Counted from the first letter of the stretch, positions 15,733-25,979 are shown. The stretch is DNA of 64,000 nucleotides from Dyella_B sp036746095 (GCF_036746095.1 NZ_DAIOEU010000013.1:22283-86282), one strand, 5' to 3'. The notes: generated by a model from the sequence alone, not told the origin. Program-made: numbers and translations.

Positions 15733-16824
15733 TCAGCCGCATGCGCGCAAGCCGCTGAGAAAAGCGGGCGTGGCGACGTCATCCAGCGCGGCGATGACTG
15801 CATCGCGGATCGCCTGCGTGCCGGCCTTGCCGCCGATATCGCGGCTGTGCGGGCCATTGGTCAGCACGTGGCTGACGGCGGCCTCAATGGTGGTCGCTTC
15901 CACATCCAGCTCCAGCGAGTGGCGCAGCAGCAGCGCGGCGGAAAGGATGGCGCCCAGCGGATTGGCCACGCCCTGGCCGGCGATATCCGGTGCGGAACCG
16001 TGGATCGGCTCGTACAAGCCGACTTTGCCTTCGCCCAGCGAGGCGGATGGCAGCAGACCCAGCGAACCGGCCAGGGCAGCGGCTTCGTCGGTGAGAATGT
16101 CGCCGAACAGGTTTTCGGTGACGACCACGTCGTAGCGCGACGGCTGCGTCAGCAACAGCATCGCCATGGAATCGACCAGCTGATGTTCCAGCTTCACGTC
16201 CGGATACTCGGCGGCGATACGCGTGACCGTGCTGCGCCACAGGCGCGAGGTTTCCAGCACGTTGGCTTTATCGACGGAGGTGACATGCTGACGACGTTCG
16301 CGCGCCAGCTCGAACGCGCGGCGCGTGACGCGCTCGACCTCGGCGACGGTGTACTTGCACTCGTCGGTGGCGGTATCGGTGGTGCGCGTCTTCGCACCGA
16401 AATACGCACCGCCGGTCAGTTCGCGCACGAACAACACGTCGACGTTCTTCAGCTTTTCATTCTTCAATGGCGACAGCGAGGCGAGCGTCGGATGCACCTG
16501 CAGCGGACGCAGGTTGGCAAACACGCCCAACGCAGCGCGGATGGCGAGCAAGCCCTGTTCGGGGCGCACCTTTGCTTGCGGATCGGACCACTTCGGCCCA
16601 CCCACGGCGCCCAGCAACACGGCGTCGGCTTTCTTGCAGGCTTCCAGCGTGGCAGCCGGCAGCGGCTCGCCGGTGGCATCGATGGCGCAGCCGCCGATCA
16701 GGTGCGATTCGAATTCAAACGTGTGGCCGCTGCGTTCGGCCACGGCTTGCAGTACGGCAACGGCCGCGTCGAGAACTTCCGGACCTACGCCGTCGCCGGG
16801 CAGGGTTACGATGCGCGCCTTCAT
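15733..16824 (-). CDS. leuB: 3-isopropylmalate dehydrogenase LeuB
   Basis: NAD-dependent oxidative decarboxylase, third step of leucine synthesis. 363 residues. It starts MKARIVTLPGDGVGPEV; the substrate motif RELTGGAYFG, the DKANVLETSRLWR block and the NAD loop EPIHGSAPDIAGQG identify LeuB. ATG 16824 overlaps the leuD stop by 4 bp, with AGGAG 8 nt upstream; the open frame to 16914 lies inside leuD. The C-terminus (about 345-363) is a short Ala-rich tail. Confidence 0.96.
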   Translation of the reverse strand: MKARIVTLPGDGVGPEVLDAAVAVLQAVAERSGHTFEFESHLIGGCAIDATGEPLPAATLEACKKADAVLLGAVGGPKWSDPQAKVRPEQGLLAIRAALGVFANLRPLQVHPTLASLSPLKNEKLKNVDVLFVRELTGGAYFGAKTRTTDTATDECKYTVAEVERVTRRAFELARERRQHVTSVDKANVLETSRLWRSTVTRIAAEYPDVKLEHQLVDSMAMLLLTQPSRYDVVVTENLFGDILTDEAAALAGSLGLLPSASLGEGKVGLYEPIHGSAPDIAGQGVANPLGAILSAALLLRHSLELDVEATTIEAAVSHVLTNGPHSRDIGGKAGTQAIRDAVIAALDDVATPAFLSGLRACG

Positions 16825-17405
16825 GCCGCTTTCTCCTGTTCGTGTTCGTAGTGGGTGATTGCGTCGTTGTGTTGCAGCAGGAAACCCAGCTGGTCGACGC
16901 CGTTGAGCAAGCAATGCCGTGCGAAGGCCTCCAGCTGGAAGCGGATGCGTCCGCCGTCCGGCAATGCGATCGCCTGCTCGCGCACGTCGATGGACAGCTC
17001 GATGCCGGGGTTCTTCAACAGCCAGCGATGCTCGGCTTCATCCAGCACGATGGCGAGCAGGCCGTTCTTCAGCGCGTTGCCGCGGAAGATGTCGGCGATT
17101 TCGCTGCACAGCACGGCCTGGATGCCGTAATCCAGCAGCGCCCACGGCGCATGTTCGCGCGAGGAGCCGCAGCCGAAATTGCGGCCGGCCACAAGGATCG
17201 AGCAGCCCTTGGCTTCCGGCTTGTTGAGCGGGAAATCCGGGTTGTCGCTACCGTCCTGGCGATAGCGCCAGTCGTTGAAGCAGAACTTGCCGAGGCCCGC
17301 GCGCTCGGTGGTGGTGAGGAAGCGCGCGGGGATGATGCGGTCGGTGTCGATGTTTTCGTCCAGCAGCACAGCGGTGCGCGCGTGGATGCGGGTTACGGGC
17401 TTCAT
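16821..17405 (-). CDS. leuD: 3-isopropylmalate dehydratase small subunit LeuD
   Basis: Swivel-domain subunit of isopropylmalate isomerase. 194 residues. Family marks: DENIDTDRIIPARFL near residue 16 and GRNFGCGSSREHAPWALLDYG near 74. It overlaps leuC and leuB by 4 bp each, in line with tight stoichiometric coupling with LeuC. Confidence 0.96.
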   Translation of the reverse strand: MKPVTRIHARTAVLLDENIDTDRIIPARFLTTTERAGLGKFCFNDWRYRQDGSDNPDFPLNKPEAKGCSILVAGRNFGCGSSREHAPWALLDYGIQAVLCSEIADIFRGNALKNGLLAIVLDEAEHRWLLKNPGIELSIDVREQAIALPDGGRIRFQLEAFARHCLLNGVDQLGFLLQHNDAITHYEHEQEKAA

Positions 17406-18814
17406 GCAGCCACCTCCGTCAGGTATTCGCGTGGATCGGCAATCGCACCGGCAATCGCAGATGCCGCAGCGGTGGCCGGGCTAGCCAGCACGGTGCGTGC
17501 GCCCTTGCCCTGGCGACCTTCGAAGTTGCGGTTGGACGTGCTGACGACCAGCTGGCCCGGCTGTGCCAAGTCGCCATTCATGGCGATGCACATCGAGCAA
17601 CCGGGAATGCGCCATTCCGCACCGGCAGCCAAAAACACTTCGTGCAAGCCTTCCTTCTCCGCATCGCGGCGCACCGCTTCGGAGCCAGGCACGACCAATA
17701 CGCGGACACCATTAGCCACATGACGGCCGCGCATCACGTTCGCGGCTTCGCGCAGATCGGACAGGCGCGAGTTGGTACAGCTGCCGATGAACACCACGTC
17801 GACCGACGTGCCCTGCATCGGTTGGTTCGCCTTCGCCTGCATGTAATCCAAAGCGCGTTGTTCGACGGCGTTGCGGGCGGCGGGCACCGGCTTGTCCATC
17901 GCGATCGCCATGCCCGGATGCGTGCCATAGGTGACAGTGGGGCGGATCTGGCTGGCGTCGATGCGCACTTCGCGGTCGTACTTGGCGCCTTCATCGCTGC
18001 GCAAGCCGCGCCAGCGCTGCACGGCGGCATCCCACGCAGCGCCTTGCGGCGCGCGCGGACGGCCTTTCAGCCATGCGAAGGTAGTTTCATCCGGCGCGAT
18101 CAGGCCAGCGCGCGCGCCGGCTTCGATCGACATGTTGCACACCGTCATGCGCTCTTCCATCGACAATGTTTCGATCGCTTCGCCGCGGTACTCGAGCACG
18201 TAGCCGGTGCCGCCGTCGACGCCAATCTCGCCGATGATGTGCAGGATCAGGTCCTTCGCACCCACGCCGCGCGGCAGCTTGCCGTCGACGTGGATGGCGA
18301 AGGTTTTCGGCTTGCGTTGCAGCAGGCATTGCGTGGCCATCACGTGGCCGACTTCGGTGGTGCCGATGCCAAACGCCAGCGCGCCGAACGCACCGTGCGT
18401 GGAGGTGTGGCTGTCGCCGCAGACGATCGTCATGCCCGGCTGCGTGGCACCCAGCTCGGGGCCGATCACGTGCACGATGCCGCGATCGCTGCTGTCCCAG
18501 CCGTACAGCTGTACGCCGAATTCACGGCAATTGGCTTCCAGCTGCGCAACCTGCGCTTTCGCTTCGGCATTGGCGTACGGCCGCTCACCGTTCGCCGCGG
18601 CCGGCAACGTAGGGGTGGAGTGGTCCAGTGTCGCCAGCGTGCGATCGGGACGGCGCAGTTTCAAGCCGCGTGCGCGCAGTTCGCTGAATGCCTGCGGCGA
18701 GGTGACTTCGTGCACCAGGTGCAGGTCGATATACAACACGGCCGGGGTATCGGCGCTTTCGGGGGCTACGACATGCGAGGCCCAGATTTTTTCAAATAGC
18801 GTGCGCGCGCTCAT
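17402..18814 (-). CDS. leuC: 3-isopropylmalate dehydratase large subunit LeuC
   Basis: Aconitase-family subunit that carries the [4Fe-4S] cluster of isopropylmalate isomerase. 470 residues. Cluster ligands are Cys346 (IGSCTNSR), Cys406 and Cys409 (PGCSMC). LDHSTPT near 64, VCGDSHTSTHGAFGA near 131 and GDSHTSTHG are active-site blocks. ATG 18814 overlaps the ilvE stop by 4 bp. It works with LeuD directly downstream. Confidence 0.97.
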   Translation of the reverse strand: MSARTLFEKIWASHVVAPESADTPAVLYIDLHLVHEVTSPQAFSELRARGLKLRRPDRTLATLDHSTPTLPAAANGERPYANAEAKAQVAQLEANCREFGVQLYGWDSSDRGIVHVIGPELGATQPGMTIVCGDSHTSTHGAFGALAFGIGTTEVGHVMATQCLLQRKPKTFAIHVDGKLPRGVGAKDLILHIIGEIGVDGGTGYVLEYRGEAIETLSMEERMTVCNMSIEAGARAGLIAPDETTFAWLKGRPRAPQGAAWDAAVQRWRGLRSDEGAKYDREVRIDASQIRPTVTYGTHPGMAIAMDKPVPAARNAVEQRALDYMQAKANQPMQGTSVDVVFIGSCTNSRLSDLREAANVMRGRHVANGVRVLVVPGSEAVRRDAEKEGLHEVFLAAGAEWRIPGCSMCIAMNGDLAQPGQLVVSTSNRNFEGRQGKGARTVLASPATAAASAIAGAIADPREYLTEVAA

Positions 18815-19745
18815 GCAACTTCCTTTGCGGCAATGGTTTCAACGTGGGTCAGCCAGCCGTAACGGTCGTGCGTGCGACCGTCGAACAGGCCGAAGAAGGC
18901 ATCGCGCAGCGCACGCGTGATCGGGCCTGGCGTGCCGTTGCCGACCGCTTTGCGATCCACCGAACGCACCGGCGTGATCTCGGCGGCGGTGCCGGTCATG
19001 AAGATTTCCTCGGCGGTGTACAGCGCCTCGCGTGGCAGATCGCGTTCTTCCACGACATAGCCCATGTCGTTGGCCAGCGTGATCACCGAGTCGCGCGTGA
19101 TGCCGGCCAGGATGCCGGCGCTCGACGGTGGCGTCAGCAGCTTGCCGCGCTTGACCAGGAACAGGTTTTCACCGGCGCCTTCGCTCAGCAGGCCGTTGTA
19201 GCCCAGCGCGATGCCTTCGTCGTAACCGCCGCGGCGTGCTTCCATGCCGATCAGCTGACTGCTCAGGTAGTTGCCGCCCGCCTTGGCCCAGCTCGGGAAG
19301 GTGTTCGGGGCAGGGCGATTCCACGAGGACACGCACACGTCCGCACCGCGCTCGGCCGCTTCGCCCAGATACGCACCCCATTCCAAAGCCATGATCGCGA
19401 CGTCGACGGGCGCGCCGTCCCTGGGGAGAACGCCGAGCCCGCCGGCGCCGCGAAAGACAATCGGTCGTACGTAAGCCGATGCCATCCGATTGGCGCGAAT
19501 CACTTCCAGGCAAGCTTCGTTGATCTGATCTTCGCTGTAGCCGATCTCGATTTCGTACACGCGTGCCGATTCGAACAGGCGGCGTGTGTGCTCGACCAAG
19601 CGGAAATAGGCAGGTCCTTCCGGTGTCGCGTACACGCGCTCGCCTTCGAAGACGGACGAGCCGTAGTGCAGGGCGTGCGTGCTGACGTGTACGGTGGCTT
19701 CAGCCCAGGGCTTGATGCGGCCGTTGTGCCAAAGGAAGGGCGTGC

Positions 19746-19749
<4 letters not shown>
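18811..19749 (-). CDS. ilvE: Branched-chain amino acid aminotransferase IlvE
   Basis: Class IV PLP aminotransferase, last step for Leu, Ile and Val. 312 residues. Schiff-base Lys156 lies in SWAKAGGNYLSSQ; HYGSSVFEGERVY near residue 28 and GLLSEGAGENLF are signature blocks, and the phosphate loop AGITRDSV is clear. ATG 19749 overlaps the leuA stop by 4 bp. Having ilvE inside the leu cluster lets one attenuator control both leucine-specific and shared terminal steps. Confidence 0.96.
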
Positions 19750-21350
<1,601 letters not shown>

Positions 21351-21384
21351 TGCCTGGCTCCGTTTCGGTGATGACGAGGGCGAT

Positions 21385-21416
21385 AAAAAACCCCGCATCC
21401 TGGTGGGTGCGGGGTT
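21385..21416 (-). terminator. leuA attenuator (rho-independent)
   Basis: On the minus strand: AACCCCGCACCC, a 4-nt loop, GGATGCGGGGTT and a run of six T. The stem is 12 bp with one C-A mismatch. It lies about 47 nt after the leader-peptide stop and 34 nt before the leuA ATG, the expected place for a transcription attenuator. Ribosome stalling in the Leu/Val/Ile codons of the leader should prevent its formation; the alternative antiterminator pairing was not worked out. Confidence 0.9.
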
Positions 21417-21462
21417 CTTTGGGGGTATCTAGGTTAGTTTTGCTTTACCTTGACACGCGTCC

Positions 21463-21600
21463 TCAGCCCGCACCTCCGTTGGTAATGAGGAGTACGAGTA
21501 CAAGGGAAATAAGAAGGAGGCCGACGACCGGCAGCATGTCGATCAGCGTCGGTGGACGGATCGCAGCGATGAATTCGCGGTGGCTGTTGCGTTGCGGCAT
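21463..21600 (-). CDS. leu-ilv leader peptide
   Basis: 45-codon ORF. Its second half is a dense run of branched-chain residues: MLPVVGLLLISLVLVLLIT (residues 22-40), followed by NGGAG and TGA. This is the mark of a multivalent attenuation leader for leucine, valine and isoleucine. The first half (MPQRNSHREFIAAIRPPT) is ordinary. No Shine-Dalgarno precedes the ATG, and the predicted promoter would start the transcript at or next to it, so it may be translated from a leaderless mRNA. An internal ATG at residue 22 also lacks a ribosome site. Confidence 0.85.
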   Translation of the reverse strand: MPQRNSHREFIAAIRPPTLIDMLPVVGLLLISLVLVLLITNGGAG

Positions 21601-21607
21601 GTCGTCG

Positions 21608-21637
21608 ACCGTACGGCATGCCGCTCGGACGTGTCAA
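21608..21637 (-). promoter_or_regulatory. Predicted promoter of the leu-ilv superoperon
   Basis: On the minus strand a perfect TTGACA (21637-21632), 18-bp spacer and TACGGT (21613-21608). A T/A-rich tract directly upstream (seven T/A at 21641-21647 and AGAAATTTTCC beyond) could act as an UP element. The start point would fall near 21601-21602, one or two bases before the leader ATG at 21600. Confidence 0.6.
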
Positions 21638-21684
21638 CTATTTTTTTATGAGAAATTTTCCAATTTGTCGATTCGCATGTGTAT

Positions 21685-21708
21685 GGATGGCTAAACGTCC
21701 ATATGTAT
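21685..21708. promoter_or_regulatory. MetJ-box-like tandem octamers upstream of the leu promoter
   Basis: Three tandem octamers GGATGGCT, AAACGTCC, ATATGTAT match the met-box consensus AGACGTCT at 5, 6 and 5 of 8 positions. The site also contains TATGGA/TCCATA arms 10 nt apart. It is about 48 bp upstream of the -35 of the leu promoter, in an AT-rich stretch. The identity of the regulator is unknown. The remainder of the gap up to 21969 shows no gene. Confidence 0.3.
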
Positions 21709-21969
21709 CAAGCACTCGCGTCCGGTTTGGTTTCATGCGCAACCAAGTGTCGTTGCATTGGAAACTAAAATGCGAGCGCGTTTAGCAGCCAAAAAAGATG
21801 GTGAAGCGCGTTCGTTGCATCGTCGATCGCGTGACGTGAAAGGATTCAAGCAGGCTTGAGGCGTTCATGCCATATCGCCGCTAGAACCGGATCGGCGCGA
21901 ATTTCGCCTACTAAGGCTTCCCTCCGTTGCCGATATGCTCCTGTCTCTACCACCTCGACGGAGCGAAAC

Positions 21970-22713
21970 ATGGCAACGAATCTCAAGGGCAAAGTGGCGT
22001 TCGTGACAGGCGGCGCCCGCGGCATCGGCGCCGCCGTCGTCCGGCGCCTGGTGCGCGATGGCGCAGCGGTCGCATTCACCTATCGAGGCTCGGCGGATCT
22101 GGCGGCAGCACTGGCGACCGGCCTCAAGGAGGCAGGCGGACAAGCCCTCGCGATTCAATCCGATGCGGGCGATCCCGTCGCCCTGAGGCAGGCGATCCAT
22201 CAAGCGGCAAGCCACTTCGGCAAGATCGACATCCTGGTCAACAACGCCGGCGTGCTGAAGTTTGGCGCCATCGAGACGCTGCCGCTGGAGGACTTCGACC
22301 AGACGATCGACGTGAACGTGCGGGCGGTGTTCGTTGCCAGCCAGGCGGTGCTGCCGCACATGGGCGCGGGCGGAAGGATCATCAACATCGGCAGCACCAA
22401 CGCGGACCGCATGCCGTTTACCGGCGGCGCCGTCTATGCGATGAGCAAATCCGCCCTCAAGGGCCTCGTGCAAGGCATGGCGCGCGATCTGGGGCCACGG
22501 GGCATCACGGTCAACAACGTGCAGCCCGGACCGGTCAACACCGACATGAATCCCGAAGCGGGCGACTTTGCGAAGGATCTGCACGGCATGATGGCGCTGC
22601 CGCGCCATGCCGAAGCGGACGAGATCGCGGGGATGGTGGCGTATGTCGCAAGCGCGGAGGCAGGGTTCATCACCGGCGCCCATCTGATGATCGACGGTGG
22701 ATTCAGCGCCTGA
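21970..22713 (+). CDS. SDR-family oxidoreductase
   Basis: Classical short-chain dehydrogenase/reductase, 247 residues. Cofactor loop TGGARGIGAA near residue 14, NNAG at about 91, the active-site serine followed by YAMSK (Tyr near 158, Lys near 162), and a C-terminal GAHLMIDGGFSA. Family members reduce or oxidise varied alcohols and ketones with NAD(P); the substrate cannot be told. ATG 21970 has GGAG 7 nt upstream. It stands alone, divergent from the leu leader, and is followed by a REP-like palindrome. Confidence 0.85.
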   Translation: MATNLKGKVAFVTGGARGIGAAVVRRLVRDGAAVAFTYRGSADLAAALATGLKEAGGQALAIQSDAGDPVALRQAIHQAASHFGKIDILVNNAGVLKFGAIETLPLEDFDQTIDVNVRAVFVASQAVLPHMGAGGRIINIGSTNADRMPFTGGAVYAMSKSALKGLVQGMARDLGPRGITVNNVQPGPVNTDMNPEAGDFAKDLHGMMALPRHAEADEIAGMVAYVASAEAGFITGAHLMIDGGFSA

Positions 22714-22731
22714 ACGCCTTTGCCGGACCTT

Positions 22732-22799
22732 CGTAGCCAGGGATGGCAATCCCAGCATCCGGCAGCCCAAAGTAGGCCGGAATTGTCATCCCTGCCTAC
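22732..22799. repeat. REP-like palindrome (GTAGGCnGGGATG family)
   Basis: Imperfect inverted arms GTAGCCAGGGATGGCAATCC (22732-22751) and its near complement at 22779-22799, between the convergent SDR and GNAT genes. It shares the GTAGGC-TGGGATG motif with the repeats at 38757-38790 and 53118-53184. Confidence 0.6.
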
Positions 22800-22814
22800 A
22801 GGGCCATCTGGATT

Positions 22815-23411
22815 TCACTGTGCGCTCAGCCGCGCCAGCCGTATATCCAGCCAACGCTGCACGTCCGGCCATTCGCTCGCAATGATCGAGTAGCACACGG
22901 TATCGCGCAGCGTGCCATCCGGCCGGCGCTTGTGTGCGCGCAGCACGCCGTCCTTGTGCGCACCCAGGCGCTCGATCGCGCGTTGCGAATCCTGATTGCG
23001 ACCGTCGGTATGGAATTCCACCGCCACACAGCCGAGCGCCTCGAAGCCATGCTTCAGCAACAGGCGCTTGCAGGCAGTGTTGAGGTGGCTCCTCTGCCAG
23101 CGTTTCGCATACCAGGTGTAGCCGATGGCGATGCGCGGCAGTTCCGGTGCGAAGTCGTAGAAGCGCGTGGTGCCGACGATCTGGCCGCTGGTCTTCTCGC
23201 GCACCGCAAACGGCAGCATGGCGTTGGCCGTGAGGCCAGCGAGCGCTTTTTCGATGTATGCCTTGGCTTCGCCCGGTGCCGGGGCGCTGGTGAACCACAG
23301 GTTCCACAATTGGCCATCCGCCGCCGCGGCTTCCAGGTCGGGCGCGTGGTGCAGGGCGAGGGGTTCCAACAGGACGTGATCGTCCTGGAGTGTCGTCGGG
23401 GTAAGAGTCAT
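22815..23411 (-). CDS. GNAT-family N-acetyltransferase
   Basis: 198 residues. Resembles RimJ/RimL-type acetyltransferases: LEPLALHHAPDL at the start, the PFAVREKTSGQIVGTTRF strand, IGYTWYAKRWQRSHLN (acetyl-CoA loop region) and AVEFHTDGRNQDSQRAIERL. Probably acetylates a protein N-terminus or small molecule; substrate unknown. ATG 23411 overlaps the upstream DUF465 stop by one base (TGATG), so the pair is coupled. Confidence 0.85.
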   Translation of the reverse strand: MTLTPTTLQDDHVLLEPLALHHAPDLEAAAADGQLWNLWFTSAPAPGEAKAYIEKALAGLTANAMLPFAVREKTSGQIVGTTRFYDFAPELPRIAIGYTWYAKRWQRSHLNTACKRLLLKHGFEALGCVAVEFHTDGRNQDSQRAIERLGAHKDGVLRAHKRRPDGTLRDTVCYSIIASEWPDVQRWLDIRLARLSAQ

Positions 23412-23617
23412 CAGGCGTCCAGATCCGGGATGAGTTTGCTTTCCAGCCGCGCAATCGCGTCTTTCAACAGCAGCTTGCGCTTCTTCATGCGGGTGATCTG
23501 CAGTTCGTCGCAGCCGATCGAGTTGGACATCTGCTGGATCGCCACGTCCAGGTCGCGGTGTTCCTGGCGCAATTCGGCCAGCAAATGGGCGATCTGGGCG
23601 GGGTCCTGGACCTGCAT
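23411..23617 (-). CDS. YdcH/DUF465 family small coiled-coil protein
   Basis: 68 residues, almost entirely a helical hairpin: QIAHLLAELRQEHRDLDVAI and ELQITRMKKRKLLLKDAIARL are typical of the YdcH family, whose function is unknown. ATG 23617 chosen as the domain start; the frame continues to 23809 across the divergent ttcA promoter. Coupled to the GNAT gene. Confidence 0.85.
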   Translation of the reverse strand: MQVQDPAQIAHLLAELRQEHRDLDVAIQQMSNSIGCDELQITRMKKRKLLLKDAIARLESKLIPDLDA

Positions 23618-23716
23618 GGCAGCGTTGCACGGGCGGCGGCGAAGAAGCTGCAATTGTAGCGCGCCCGGATATGGCCGGCGGGATGGGTACAATACGCGTC
23701 TGCCCGCCGTATCCCG

Positions 23717-24604
23717 ATGCCGCCCATGTCTGCCCATCCCGAGGCTGTTCCCGATCTCGCCCGCAAGCGTGCCTATGAAGCCGCCAAGCTGGCCAAGCGC
23801 TTGCGCCACCAGGTCGGCCAGGCCATCGCCGACTTCAACATGATCGAAGAGGGCGACAAGGTGATGGTGTGCCTGTCCGGCGGCAAAGACTCCTACACCA
23901 TGCTCGACGTGCTGCTGTCACTGCAGGGCAAGGCGCCGGTGCGCTTCGAATTGGTCGCGGTGAACCTGGATCAAAAGCAGCCGGACTTTCCCGAGCATGT
24001 GCTGCCGCAATACCTCACAGCGCGCGGCGTGCCGTTCCACATCATCGAGCAGGACACCTACAGCACGGTCACCCGCGTGATTCCGGAAGGCAAGACCATG
24101 TGCAGCCTGTGCTCGCGCCTGCGTCGCGGTGCGCTGTACAGGTGGGCGGCGGAGAACGGCGTCACCAAGATCGCGCTGGGCCATCATCGCGACGACATGC
24201 TCGCCACCTTCTTCCTCAACCTCTTCCATCAGGCCAGCCTGAAGGCGATGCCGCCGAAGCTGCGCTCGGATGATGGTCGCCACGTGGTGATCCGTCCGCT
24301 GGCGTACTGCAAAGAGAGCGACATTGCCGACTACGCGGAGTACAAGCAGTTTCCGATCATTCCCTGTAATCTCTGCGGTTCGCAGGAGAATTTGCAGCGC
24401 AAGGCGGTCGGCCGCATGTTGCAGGATTGGGAGCGCCAGTTTCCCGGACGCGGCGAAACCATGTTTCGCGCACTGGGCAACGTGGCGCCCTCGCAATTGG
24501 CGGATCGCAAACTGTTCGATTTCGCTTCGCTGGGTTCGCGCGAAGGTGCCAGGCGCGCCGACGCGCATGGCTGGCTGGCGGGAACCGAAGGCGAGAATCA
24601 CTAA
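23717..24604 (+). CDS. ttcA: tRNA 2-thiocytidine(32) synthetase TtcA
   Basis: Thiolates cytidine 32 of several tRNAs using ATP and an Fe-S cluster. 295 residues. PP-loop SGGKDS at 54-59; paired cysteines CSLC (129-132) and CNLC (217-220) are the cluster ligands of the family; GHHRDDMLATFFLN is the second conserved block. ATG 23717 or 23726; no Shine-Dalgarno precedes either. Divergent from the DUF465-GNAT pair. Confidence 0.95.
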   Translation: MPPMSAHPEAVPDLARKRAYEAAKLAKRLRHQVGQAIADFNMIEEGDKVMVCLSGGKDSYTMLDVLLSLQGKAPVRFELVAVNLDQKQPDFPEHVLPQYLTARGVPFHIIEQDTYSTVTRVIPEGKTMCSLCSRLRRGALYRWAAENGVTKIALGHHRDDMLATFFLNLFHQASLKAMPPKLRSDDGRHVVIRPLAYCKESDIADYAEYKQFPIIPCNLCGSQENLQRKAVGRMLQDWERQFPGRGETMFRALGNVAPSQLADRKLFDFASLGSREGARRADAHGWLAGTEGENH

Positions 24605-24613
24605 GTACAAGGC

Positions 24614-24637
24614 GGACGTCTGGACGTCCATATCTTT
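24614..24637. promoter_or_regulatory. MetJ-box-like palindrome upstream of the aminotransferase
   Basis: GGACGTC-TG-GACGTCC is a perfect 7-bp inverted repeat, and reads as tandem octamers GGACGTCT, GGACGTCC, ATATCTTT (7, 6 and 4 of 8 matches to AGACGTCT). It lies in the 61-bp gap between ttcA and the aminotransferase, about 29 bp before the start codon. TyrB-type enzymes can re-aminate the methionine precursor 2-oxo-4-methylthiobutanoate, so methionine control is plausible. Confidence 0.45.
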
Positions 24638-24665
24638 TCCCTCATTTTTGTAGTCGAGTAGACCC

Positions 24666-25865
24666 GTGTCCCATTTCGCATCCGTAGAAATGACCCCAGG
24701 CGATCCGATCCTGGGCCTCACCGAAGCTTTCGTGGCCGACTCGCGTCCCGGCAAAGTCAATCTGGGCGTGGGCATCTATTACGACGAAACCGGCCGCATT
24801 CCGGTGCTGCGCGCCGTGCGCCGGGTGGAGGAAGCGCTGGCGAAGGAATCGCTGCCGCGCGGCTATCTGCCGATTGACGGCTTGCCTGCCTATACCCAGG
24901 CCACGCAAAAGCTGGTGTTCGGCCCGGAATCGCCGCTGCTGGCCGCCGGCCGCGTGGCGACCTCGCAGACCATCGGCGGCAGCGGTGCGCTGCGCGTAGG
25001 CGCGGAGTTGCTGAAGAAGGCACTGCCCAAGGCGAAAGTCGCCATCAGCAGCCCGAGCTGGGAAAACCATCGCGTGGTGTTCAACGCCGCCGGTTTCGAA
25101 GTGGTGGATTACGCCTATTACGACGCCGCCACCAACGGCCTGGATTTCGCCGGCATGCTGGCGGATCTCAACAAGCTGGAGCCCGGCACGGTGGTGCTGC
25201 TGCATGCTTGCTGCCACAACCCTACTGGCGTGGATCTGTCGGTCGAGCAGTGGAAGCAGGTCGTGGCGCTGGTGAAGGACCGCAAGCTGATGCCCTTCAT
25301 CGACATGGCCTATCAGGGCTTTGACAAAGGCATCGATGCGGATGCTGCGGCGGTGCGTCTGTTCGCCGAATCGGGCATTGATTCGTTCGTGGTGGCGAAC
25401 TCCTATTCCAAGTCGTTCTCGCTGTACGGCGAGCGCGTGGGTGCGCTGTCGGTCGTCGGCGCGACGCGTGACGAGGCGTTGCGCGTGCAGTCGCTGGTCA
25501 AGCGCATCATTCGTTCCATCTACTCCAGCCCGTCCACGCACGGTGGTGCGCTGGTGGCTGGTGTGCTCAACAGCGCCGAGCTGCGTGCGCTGTGGGAGCA
25601 GGAGCTCACCGAAATGCGCGAGCGCATCCACGCCATGCGTGCCGGCATGGTGGAAAAGCTTGCCGCGAACGGTGCGCCGCAGTTCGGCTTCATCCAGCAG
25701 CAGGCCGGCATGTTCTCGTACTCGGGACTCAGCAAGGCGCAGGTGGATCGCTTGCGCGAAGAGCATGCGATCTATGCGATCGGCACCGGCCGCATCTGCG
25801 TGGCGGCGTTGAATCGCAACAACCTGGATACCGTGGTTGCTGCGGTAGCGGCTGTCATTCGCTAA
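24666..25865 (+). CDS. Aromatic/aspartate aminotransferase (TyrB/AspC family)
   Basis: Class I PLP aminotransferase of the Ia subgroup, 399 residues. Schiff-base Lys249 in NSYSKSFSLYGERVG; HACCHNPTGVD near 180 and DMAYQGFDKG near 213 are family signatures. Transfers amino groups between glutamate and oxaloacetate or aromatic keto acids; which is preferred cannot be told. The start is GTG 24666. A MetJ-box-like site lies just upstream. Confidence 0.92.
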   Translation: MSHFASVEMTPGDPILGLTEAFVADSRPGKVNLGVGIYYDETGRIPVLRAVRRVEEALAKESLPRGYLPIDGLPAYTQATQKLVFGPESPLLAAGRVATSQTIGGSGALRVGAELLKKALPKAKVAISSPSWENHRVVFNAAGFEVVDYAYYDAATNGLDFAGMLADLNKLEPGTVVLLHACCHNPTGVDLSVEQWKQVVALVKDRKLMPFIDMAYQGFDKGIDADAAAVRLFAESGIDSFVVANSYSKSFSLYGERVGALSVVGATRDEALRVQSLVKRIIRSIYSSPSTHGGALVAGVLNSAELRALWEQELTEMRERIHAMRAGMVEKLAANGAPQFGFIQQQAGMFSYSGLSKAQVDRLREEHAIYAIGTGRICVAALNRNNLDTVVAAVAAVIR

Positions 25866-25877
25866 CACTTCCATTCT

Positions 25878-25957
25878 CGTCACCCCGGCGCAAGCCGGGG
25901 CCCAGTGGCTTTCTGTTGCAAAAAGACGCTGGGTCCCGGCTTGCGCCGGGACGACGG
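25878..25957. repeat. REP-like palindrome
   Basis: Arms CGTCACCCCGGCGCAAGCCG (from 25878) and CTGGGTCCCGGCTTGCGCC (from 25929) pair around a 23-nt loop. It lies between the aminotransferase and rdgC, 22 bp before the rdgC ATG, so it will form a hairpin in any read-through transcript. Same family as the repeat within trhO. Confidence 0.75.
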
Positions 25958-25979
25958 ACATTCGTGACCGGACTAAAGC

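Noticed and set aside
21434..21637. 67-codon frame over the leu leader region
   Set aside because: It is in a different frame from the Leu/Val/Ile-rich leader and would read into the space before the attenuator; the 45-codon frame fits attenuation.
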